Shown here: positions 1-9,119 of the stretch, piece by piece
How the letters are laid out: every line of letters starts with the position of its first letter
How positions within the stretch are numbered: position 1 is the first letter of the stretch
Assembly: GCA_020543525.1 (NCBI GenBank)
Contig: JAHYIO010000031.1
Coordinates: 2,170,001 to 2,234,000, forward strand
From: Coriolopsis trogii
Taxonomy: Eukaryota > Basidiomycota > Agaricomycetes > Polyporales > Polyporaceae
Length of the DNA: 64,000 nt
Reading direction: 5' to 3'
The notes under the pieces: generated by a model
The model's database searches: none
What the model was told of the DNA's origin: nothing
Seen by the model: the letters and a program-made list of their open reading frames with translations, nothing else
Translations under genes and position numbers: made by a program

Positions 1-466
1 AGCTACTCGGACGGGTACGTCTATGGCACAATACACGTCCTGGACCTGCTCACATCCACAGCAGCACCAACCACTAGCACACGAGGTGCCGTTCCCGGTA
101 GTGGTATCCCTGGTGCGAGGCGGGGCGTATCGTCGACGGCCACGCGTGGGACGGCGAGAGGCGGCATACCACGACGTACTTGAGCAGGAGTCATTCATGT
201 CATGGTACATATGGGGAGCGGGACTACAACTGACGAGATTGATTTGCACGCACAGGAATATGTACGCTACTGTACAGTATGAGCTACATCTAGACGTTCA
301 AGCAGCCTGCCAAGAAACTCTGACTGAGCCTCACTTCCTCTCCAGGTATGTCACATGCGCAGCGTCGGGATCCTGATTGGTATGCCCAGGTCCCTTTACG
401 CTACTATACGCTGCCATCCATCATCTCACCGTCGACGACAAGAAAGGCTTCACAGCGAGTCTTCTT
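1..466. other. Left edge, no gene seen
   Basis: This stretch lies downstream of the first dioxygenase gene. Several open frames cross it, but none has recognisable protein features or plausible intron junctions. It probably holds the 3' untranslated region and terminator of the minus-strand gene ending at 467. Confidence 0.4.
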
Positions 467-1965
467 TTACGCGTACTTCCGGACGTCGTCGGGAGTAGGT
501 CCCGTCGGTTCGTCCGATGCGGCGAGGTTGCACTGGTGGAACGCATGAATCTGGTCCTTCTTGAATGCGCCGACGATCGAGTGAAGTACGCCGCGGTTGT
601 GAAACAGCACCAGATCGTTCTCATGCCTACATACCAACCCCAGGTCGTCAGTCATACCGCATGCATCGAACGCACAGAGCAGTGACTTGCCAGTCGTGAG
701 GATACACCAACTGATGAGTGAAAGGGGAACGATCAGCCAGCCCGTCCAATGCGCTGAATGCGATCAAAATGTTTACCGGAGGGGCGATTGCGGGACGCTG
801 CATCTTATATAGTAGGTCTCTGACTTCCTTCAGCTCTGTCAGGTGCGCGCCGTCAGGGTAGAGGGCACCTTCACGGTTTGCGCCTTCAGGGAGAGGGTCA
901 ATGAAGAGCTCCCTCACGCCGCACGGGTGAACCTGGAGGTGTAGCTCGCCCGTGACGGGATTCTTCCATGCCTGTAGCGCACATGGGACGTGACCATTGC
1001 GCACTAATTCTCCATGACCGGAACAAGGATACACATACCATCGGGTAAATATGGATCTTCTCTTCCTCCCAAGGCGGCAGCTCGTCGTCCGGCATCTCGA
1101 GGCCTTCTGATACAATCCCAAGTCCTGTGGATAGCGCATGCGCAGTGGCCATCCACGCGTACGGGTGCGGACTGTACTTCACGCGCGCTCGGACAGCAAC
1201 GCTCTTGAGCTCCGGAGGGAGGATGTCAAACATTGTCTTGCCGCTCACGAACGCCGTCGTGCCGAGGGGGACTTCAAGCTCATCGCCCGTTCCATCGTCG
1301 TATCGCACTATCTGGCGTGGCCCCTGGGGCACTGTCTTGGCGTACAGGGTGGTGACTCGGGGAGGGTTGAGGTTGTACAGCGCCGCATCCATATGCCAGC
1401 GGAAGAAGCGCGTGTAGCCCTTCTCGATGTCCTCTTCCGGGACCCTCGTCTTGTGGAAGGTAGTGTGCGATGCGTGCTTGAGCACAGCCTCTGTGATACC
1501 CTCGTGGTTGTAGACGGTGCCGTGCCCGATGAGCTGCACTTGCGGGACACGGGGGATGGAAGTCAAGTAGGGGTGAAGGATAGATTTCTTGTCCGTCTCC
1601 GTCTTCTTGTTGCCGTGGCCATAGTTCTCAGATGACGGGTCAAACATCTGTTCTGTCAGAGAGGCTATCCACGCACTAATCAAGCGCTGAGTGCGACAAT
1701 ACCTTGGTAAAGGTATACTGCTGTTCGGGGGAAAGGTCGACGTTTCGGAAGAGCAGGATGCTGTGCTATTACGCGATGGCTTCAATGTGTAGGTCGTGAT
1801 GGGTCAATAGCAGAAGCTCACCTTGTACAACAGAGCGTGAATCTCTTTGAGCTGGTCCTCAGATAACGCTCCAGGATGGACCCCTTTGACCTCTTTCCCG
1901 AAATCTTTGAACTTTTCAGGATCAGCCGTGGAGGGAAGAGGAATAGGACAGAGTTCTATGGCCAT
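467..1965 (-). CDS. xanA: XanA-like alpha-ketoglutarate-dependent xanthine dioxygenase, copy 1
   Basis: Predicted Fe(II)/2-oxoglutarate-dependent dioxygenase that oxidises xanthine to uric acid in the cytosol, replacing xanthine dehydrogenase. Exons (minus strand): 1822-1965, 1703-1765, 1039-1647, 691-971, 467-626; 1257 nt, 418 residues. The metal-binding H-x-D is WHMDAAL (His154, Asp156), and the distal His is in LFHNRGVLHS (about His381). This is followed by AFHQCNLAASDEP, which carries the region expected to bind 2-oxoglutarate. The spacing fits the TauD/XanA family. The start ATG at 1965 begins MAIELCPIPLP and aligns with copy 2. The fourth intron begins GCAAGT instead of GTAAGT; the join is supported by copy 2, which has GT at the same place. 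The substrate is inferred from family resemblance and from the xanthine permease gene nearby; another TauD-type substrate is possible. Confidence 0.85.
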
Positions 1966-3267
1966 GACGCGAGGTCTTGCGGCGTATGCGTGAGGTATTG
2001 AAGTTGAAGGGCGTGTTGAGTGGGGTATATGTAGTAGGCCAAAGCGTTAAATGGCATGCAGCGAAGAATTTGTAGGCATCCGAGTACTTCTAGAGAGTTA
2101 GACGCTTCTAGGCCTCCGAAGTACGTCGAACCCGGATGAGGTCCGAGCACGAATGGCGGAGATGCATGCCGACGCTGCACAAAAAGAGCCGGATGCGGAT
2201 GCTCAAGGTCAAGATTAGTGCACTCAAAAAGCATTTACCTCATAGAAGGCAGCTTCAGAAACGCTGACGAACCAAGGTGACAAGCCACGGGACCTCCTAG
2301 GGGTGTCTACTGCAAACTCGTCGCAGCAGGACGATTCGAAGACTGCTTGAGGGCGTAGTTATCAAGAGCCGTTGATCGTATGGGACCACCATGGTGGCAT
2401 ACCGTGGACAAGGAATCGCGGCCCCGGGATGGGCTTGCAATCATTATTTGAAGGAATGTAGGCGTGAGTCAGGTGGACAACCTGCTAGGCAGACTTTTAC
2501 CACTCAACATTGGTGGAGTAGATAAGCGCACCATCAGAGTATGAACCTTGCTCGATGCGAGTATAAATAGTGAGCCAAGAAGACCGGTAAGTTCGTGCCA
2601 GACTGGCGATGACGGCACTGCGACATGTGGAGAGGAGGGCGCAGCGTTGCAGGCCAGTCAGATGACAATGATGGCAGCCCTCTCACCGTAACCGATGGTC
2701 CTGGACGAATGGTGGCAAGTTGTGCGTTTTCCTGACCGTTGAGCGTCGATACAGAGTTCGCTAACTGGACAACATGACAAGGGTCAGCTCGAACGTGAGA
2801 ATGGAGAGCGTATCGAGCGCGGACGGTGCGAAGAGGAGGAACCCATGGCCATAATTCATGCTGTCGAAAGTGAACTTGAAGGCTGGACCACGCGTGTTCG
2901 AACACGCCTGGCGAAGGGAGCATGAGAAGCGCGAGCGATTAGACCCCGTAAGTAATACTTGGTGGCCTCTGGTAGCCTGGACGTGAGTTATCTTTCCAGC
3001 TAGGCAGACGATTTACGGACCTGTTGTGTGGGGACATAGACGATCCTAACTAGGTGTGGTTGACAGACTGAGTTTCGCGTGGAAGCGGGGGCAAAAGAGG
3101 GAGTATTGTCACACTCTCGTCAAGTCACCACAATCACAACCTGTGCAAGGCCTCACGAAAGCGCGTCAAAGCCGCTAGACTGATTTGTATGCCCAAAAAC
3201 ATGCGTGTTACTGTACAATGCGACCTAGAAACTCGCTATTCCAGGCGAGGACAGGTGTGCGGGCCGT
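1966..3267. other. Intergenic region between the two dioxygenase genes
   Basis: No gene seen. It holds the promoter of copy 1 (next to 1965) and the 3' region of copy 2. A stretch at about 2105-2160 resembles the region upstream of copy 2 at about 4920-5015, so the duplicated unit includes promoter DNA. Open frames such as the one at 2534-2923 have no recognisable content. Confidence 0.5.
2133..2145. promoter_or_regulatory. CGG-N7-CCG inverted element upstream of dioxygenase copy 1
   Basis: CGG, seven bases, then CCG lies 168 bases upstream of the copy 1 start codon, in a block also present upstream of copy 2. Paired CGG triplets in inverted orientation are the usual target of Zn2Cys6 regulators. 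That it binds a regulator is inference; the spacing differs from the TCGG-N6-CCGA site of Aspergillus UaY. Confidence 0.3.
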
Positions 3268-4762
3268 TCATGCATACTTCCGAACATCCTCAGGAGTAGG
3301 TCCCGTCGGTTCGTCCGATGCAGCGAGGTTGCACTGGTGGAACGCACGAACCTGGTCCTTCTTGAATGCACCAACGACCGAGTGGAGGACGCCGCGGTTG
3401 TGGAACAGCACCAAATCGTTCTCACGCCTACATGAGAACCCAGGCCATCAATAATACCGCATGGTTCGGTACCGAGCAGCAGTGACTTACCAGTCGTGAG
3501 GGTACACCAGCTGATATGCGTAAGGGGATAAAGAGTCAGCAGGTATCATACGCTCAATCGGAGACTGAGAGCTCACAGGGGGCGCTATTGCGGGACGCTG
3601 CATCTTGTACAGTAGGTCTCTGACTTCCTGCAGGTCTGTCAGGTGCGCGCCGTCAGGATAGAGTGCACGCTCGCGGCTTGCGCCCTCGGGGAGAGGGTCG
3701 ATGAAGAGCTCCCGCACTCCGCACGGGTGCACCTGGAGATGCAACTCGCCCGTAACGGGGTTCTTCCACACCTGTTCGTGGTGACGTAAACAACAAGCAC
3801 GTCGCATGCAGTAGAAGGACCAAGGTCTGCATACCATCGGATAGATCTTGACCTTCTCTTCCTCCCAAGGCGGTAGCTCGTCGTCCGGCATCTCGAGGCC
3901 TTCAGACATGATACCGAGCCCTGTAGAGAGCGCATGCGCAGGGGCCATCCACACGTATGGGTGTGGACTGTACTTCACGCGCGCTCGTACGGCAACGCTC
4001 TTCAGTTCGGGAGGGAGGATGTCGAACATCGTCTTGCCGCTCACGAACGCCGTCGTGCCGAGGGGAACTTCAAGCTCGTCGCCGGTCCCATCGTCGTACC
4101 GCACTATCTGGCGGGGGCCCTGGGGCACTGTCTTGGCGTACAGGGTGGTGACTCGGGGAGGGCTGAGATTGTACAGCGCCGCATCGATGTGCCAACGATA
4201 AAAGCGCGTGTAGCCCTTCTCGGTGTCCTCTTCCGAGATCCTCGTCTTGTGGAAGGTGGTGTGTGAAGGATGCTTGAGCACTGCCTCTGCGAGACCCTCG
4301 TGGTTGTAGACGGTGCCGTTCCCGATGAGCTGCACCTGTGGGACGCGGGGGATGGTCTTCAGATCTGGGTGGAGGATTGATTTCTTGTCTGCCTGGGTCT
4401 TGTTGTTGCCATGGCCGTAGCTCTCGGAGGACGGGTCAAATGCCTGTGTGATATAAGGGATCATGAGTGCACGCAGGAGTTACAAACACCACTAATACCT
4501 TCGTCAAGGCGTACTGCTGCTCTGGAGAAAGATCGACGTCCCGAAAGAGAAGTATGCTATGCTGTTGACCAACGTCTCAGATGGGTAAGTGGTAATGGGC
4601 ACAACAGCAGAAAATTACCTTGTACAACAGATCGTGAATCTCCTTGAGCTGATCCTCGGACAAGGATCCGGGATTGACTCCCTTTACCTCTCTTCCAAAC
4701 TCCTTGAATTTCTCAGCGTCTGCGGTGTAGGGAAGGGGAATGGGCGCAAGTTGGATGGCCAT
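3268..4762 (-). CDS. xanA: XanA-like alpha-ketoglutarate-dependent xanthine dioxygenase, copy 2
   Basis: Tandem paralogue of the gene at 467-1965, same strand, same five-exon structure and exactly the same coding length: exons 4619-4762, 4499-4561, 3835-4443, 3491-3771, 3268-3427; 1257 nt, 418 residues. It keeps the metal-binding H-x-D (WHIDAAL), the NPVTGELHLQVHPCGVRE block, and the distal histidine segment LFHNRGVLHS. Exon junctions fall at the same codons as in copy 1. Introns have diverged much more than exons, and the fourth intron here has a normal GTAAGT donor. Predicted role is xanthine to urate in the cytosol. Both copies look intact; nothing suggests a pseudogene. Whether they differ in regulation or substrate cannot be told from sequence alone. 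Confidence 0.86.
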
Positions 4763-6227
4763 GACGTGAAGACGTGCAGCCTATTGTGTTCGAAGATACA
4801 GAGGGACGGGGGTCGGGTTCGGGGAGCGCAAGGGTTTATGTATACCATGCGTCGGTTCCCACGCTAATACGCAGCGAAGGCCGAGTAGACATCTGGGCTC
4901 TTTTGAAGAGCAAGATGTTTCTAGACCTCCGAGTTGGCCGTATCGGCGCGGAATACAGACACATCAGGCTGTGACGGAGTGCGTCGACCCCGGATCCGGT
5001 CCGAGCGCGAACGACCAGCAGGCAGGGATGTATGCAATCCTTACACAAGGAGAGTCTGCTGCGGACGTCGATGGATAGTAATAGTCCGTGCGAGGGCTCC
5101 GAGGCATTGCAAACTGAGATGCTCTGAGGAGCCGAGATGACGAGCGATGCGCCCATAGAGCTACAACTTGAAGTGCTAGTACCAGCTGGACGGATGCTGC
5201 TGCCTGCATGACAAGCCGCTGATCAGCTCAGAACGGGAAAACACATGGTCGCACATACCGCGGAGAAGATGTTTCCACGCCGCCGGACTGGTCGCTCACT
5301 CTAGAGACGTAAATGTAAACGCCAGGTGGACAACATGATGTTTCGGAGGCTACCGGTACCTCTCGAAAGCCATGTAGCTGAGAACTTCGCTGCCAGGGAG
5401 CGTTCATATTGCCCGATAGGAGTGGCATTCAATGATGTGACTGAGAGTACAACCAACATGCATATGGCCACGGGTGCATGGTGCGTGGTAGTAACTCGGC
5501 GACTGAAGACTTGAACCCACAGTAGTCCCGCGCTTAGGTAAGATTTACTGTGTATAGTCCAAACCAAGTAGAACCGTGGGAACTTGCCCTATCTCAGTCA
5601 AGTTGGGCGCTTCATATCGCTGCGAGTTTCAATTCGATGCGCCGACGTCGACCATTGCGATAAGTTTCGGACCAGACACTATCTTGACGCACACACCTCT
5701 ACAGTCGTGCACTATGCCAGCAAGGGAATGGTCCGGTGTGCCACGGACCTGTTGCGACCCCCTTCTCTTCTACGTTGACACTCCATGCTCAGCTCCGGTA
5801 ACTGGCAGGAAATAGGATGGCTTCCTCACCGCCCTGCCAGCATCCTAGTGACCTTCTTGGGCGGCCCCCCACGATGCTCACCCTGCCGACCTACATCTGA
5901 GACCGTTGACGACGCTGGCCGCTGATGTACATAACTCATAGAGGTTCTACTTGACATTTCTCCTGGAATTTCCGTACCGCCTCATGGTAAACTTTCTCTG
6001 ATACCTAGCCCCTGAATTCATCCCTCCATGTCCCCCGGTCACTGCCAGTGGCAGAGCGTCCATCTGTGCTGATGACCTTGGCACATACTAGTAGTAGGCG
6101 CGACATGCTTCCCGGCTCCCCGATCCACGCAGCTGGGATCCTTATAGAGAGCGGGTCCGGCTCTGACATCCGCGAAACACCGTCCGAGTCTTGAGCCTGA
6201 GTATCCCGCCCCCTTCCGCGCACGACT
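4763..6227. other. Intergenic region, promoters of dioxygenase copy 2 and of the DUF6534 gene
   Basis: No gene seen. The left part is the promoter of copy 2 and resembles the copy 1 promoter. The right part leads into the plus-strand gene at 6228. The remaining open frames are short and without recognisable content. Confidence 0.45.
4991..5003. promoter_or_regulatory. CGG-N7-CCG inverted element upstream of dioxygenase copy 2
   Basis: The same arrangement as at 2133-2145, with matching flanks (C before, AGC after), 229 bases upstream of the copy 2 start codon. The core here also contains the palindrome CCGGATCCGG. Binding by a Zn2Cys6 regulator is inference. Confidence 0.3.
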
Positions 6228-7919
6228 ATGAGCGATTCAAGTATGCTCCCCTTCATTCCGTCAGATATTGCAATCATGTGAGTGGGACGTTCGAGCTGCG
6301 CTGCGGCGTGCGCGCAATGGCCTGACGCCCTTCACAGAACAGGTCCAGCGGTAATGGCCCTTCTCGTCACATCACTGAGCGTGTTCGCAAGCTAACGGCT
6401 CTGTTTCTGTTTCCAGATGGTAGGGATATGTCTCAATTGGGGGCTTATGGGCGTCCTAGTCGTTCAGCTATGTGAGCAGAGTCCTTTTGTCCCATTATTA
6501 TCGCTCATCGGCGCCCGCACCTAGACTTCTATCATCTGAACTTCCCAGAAGATCAGCGGGCCATTCGCCTTCTAGGTACTTCTGAACCCAATCATTGTGA
6601 CTCGCCTTGACATCAAGATCCTAGTCTATGGCCTGTTTATCTTGGATGTCGTCCAGACCTGCCTGGTCACCGCCGATGCCTTTCACTGGTTCGTCTTTGG
6701 GTTTGGAAACATGGAGAGGCTCAACGACACCTTCCTCAACTCGTGGGACGTTCCCTTCCTTGATGCGATCATCGCCGCAATCGTGCAGACCTTCTACTGC
6801 TGGCGCATCTGGGTCCTTACAAAATCGCCATGGTTCCCTGTCCTCATCTTCCTGGTGCGTACGACTACCCGGCATATCTGCTTTCGACTCCGCTCATTGA
6901 ATGTCGGTGGAATCAGGTGTCTCTCGCCCAATGCGGTGCTGGAATTGCTACTGCAGTCAAGGTATGTCGCTGGCACGCTGTATTCTCATACATGTCTGGA
7001 AGCACATGTAGGCATTTCAAGGCGGCAAACTCTCGCTGATCAGCATTGAAGAGGTAGCCCAGCAGACGGTCCGTTCTCTACAGAGGACCAGTGCTCAAGC
7101 TTGTTACTGCAGCTGACAGACTTCTTCCCAGACATGGCTTGTCGCAGGCGTCGTCGCTGACATCCTCATCACCGCCGTCATGAGCTACACCGTAAGCAAA
7201 AACTGAGTATAACCTGCGCGCAGAAGCGTTGACTGTTTAGCCCTGGGATAGCTCCTTCGTGAACGCTCAAACACCCTCGCAGCTAGAAGCACGATTGACC
7301 GGATCGTGCGGTTAACGGTCGAGACCAATATGCTCACTTGTAGGCGATCTCTACCCTCCGCTGGCCTTTCTTCACGCTGTGGCTTCAATTGCGCGTCTAG
7401 CTGGGGTTGCTATCATCGGGCTTGCTCTCTATCTCGGGTTCCCCGTGAGTGCAACAAAGAAAGCGACGAACACGACTCTCGAATCTCACCCTTGCTGCTA
7501 GAAACACCCCACGCTTGTCGTACCTCCGTAAGCGTTCGTCGACCCTCGTCACCCACTATTATTCTCTGATCTCTCCCGCACTCTCAAAGTACGGCCGTGA
7601 TTGGAAAACTGTAAGGCCACTACGTGCTGTCAGCAGACGGCCGCATGCATACCGTTGATCTCCTTTGTACGCGGTGTGCGGTGCACTCGATAGGTACTCG
7701 AACTGCCTGATAGCAGTCCTCAACAACAGACGGCGCTCGTTGGGCGCCGCGTCCTTGCATGGCTCCAGCGCCCTTTCACATCCTTTCAGGCTGCCCACAA
7801 CGTCGCAGAATGCGCAGATCCGAGTGGACGTCATTCGGCAGTCGGACATGGAAGACCACGAAATGCATGACATGGCGGTCAGTGACATGCTAGTAGTATG
7901 TGTGAAAGCGACCATTTGA
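6228..7919 (+). CDS. Multi-pass membrane protein, DUF6534 family
   Basis: Thirteen exons: 6228-6277, 6338-6350, 6417-6471, 6525-6575, 6625-6854, 6917-6961, 7012-7068, 7132-7191, 7252-7339, 7401-7444, 7502-7527, 7590-7610, 7694-7919; 966 nt, 321 residues, frame closed. The protein begins MSDSSMLPFIPSDIAIITGP and has several hydrophobic helices, among them NWGLMGVLVVQL, VYGLFILDVVQTCLV and TWLVAGVVADILITAVMSY. The late LTVETN segment and GKLYSNCLIAVLNNRR are hallmarks of the DUF6534 family, which is expanded in Agaricomycetes. Function is unknown; it probably sits in the plasma membrane or an endomembrane. The second exon is only 13 bases. It lies between the xanthine dioxygenases and the xanthine permease, but nothing in the sequence ties it to purine use. 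Confidence 0.85.
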
Positions 7920-9119
7920 CGCTGATGCTTTGACAGAAATCCACGGACTCGAAACATGGGAATAGGAGCATGGATGTGTAGACTAGTAGTCGTCGATGCC
8001 GAGTGTCATACTGACCCAGGATCGGGTTTCATGGGACACATTGCCGGTTGTTACGTACCATCACTATGCTTTATTATATCGGGTACTATGAATGATCGTG
8101 TAATTGCTCATGTATCAACCTGCGTGCATCGATTCCAACCTTCCGGTCGGAGTGGATTGTGCACAACCGCCGGGCATCATCGTTTTGAACCACGCTCCTG
8201 GCCCTGTCATTGTATCCTCGACGTAGCACACCAAGTGCCACTGACACCTATCGCCTCTGAACGAGCGCGGTGATTTCGGCTTCGAAGACGAATATTCAAG
8301 AGCTTTCCGTTTTTGCGGCAACTACGCGGCAATCGGTGCGGATACTGCCAGAAAGCCCTGAGTAGTAGGGGGTGGCACCGACTCGAGAAGGCCGACCGAT
8401 TTCTCTGTTCTCAATACCTCCATGACGGCCCTGCGAGTCTGACCGAGCCGAGTGCCACCCAGGCCGTGGAAGCTCCAAGGTAGACATGTTGTGGGTGTCA
8501 ATCAGTTGCATAACTGTTCTAGAAGGCTTGCTGGTGCGCGAGCGGAACGCCAGCCTGGCAGAGAAAGACGAATGCAGAGCGCGTTGATAGGACTGAGTAT
8601 CCCAGACTCAAGCGCAGGCTCTACCGTTAGGGCTGGAGAGGTCGGGTTGAGGGGATTTGACTCGGTTGGCGGGGTAGCAGATGAAAAGGGCAAGAGAAGA
8701 GCGATGGCCTTTTGTGGTCAAACATAGCTAGGGAGTGCTTCGTGCCGGCGAGATGGTCGGAGAGAGCCGATAGAGGCGCTCAACAAGCGTGACGGAGACG
8801 ACTGTCACACACATGCATGTCACGCGGGACGACGACTGTGGCCACGTTATTTTCGTCTTTCACGCACGCACGACGTCCTTTCGGGATCTCTCTCGTGGGC
8901 GACTCTGTAGCAAATGAGTCTGCAATGGACATATGAGTGTCTCTCACATGTGCCACTACGTGTACGACGCCCTGGGCCCAACTGGCTGCTTGGTACCAGA
9001 ACGATATCGATTCTATCAAATGGAAGTGATAAGTAGCAAGTTCTATTCCGTACTCTCGCAGGCCATAGCTCAGGCTGCTGCCTTGCGTCTCTCACCACTG
9101 GATAGCCACCTACAACCCC
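7920..9119. other. Intergenic region upstream of the xanthine permease
   Basis: No gene seen. It contains the 3' region of the DUF6534 gene and the promoter of the permease starting at 9120. Short open frames on both strands (for example 8296-8511 minus and 8452-8727 plus) show no domain or splice support. Confidence 0.45.

Noticed and set aside
6597..7049. Unspliced reading MTRLDIKILVYGLF... as the start of the DUF6534 protein
   Set aside because: The first residues come from a 49-base intron (6576-6624); the spliced model joins IRLL to VYGLF and closes the frame over all 13 exons.
8000..9119. UaY-type site TCGG-N6-CCGA in the permease promoter
   Set aside because: Looked for by eye because of the purine cluster; no match with correct spacing was found.
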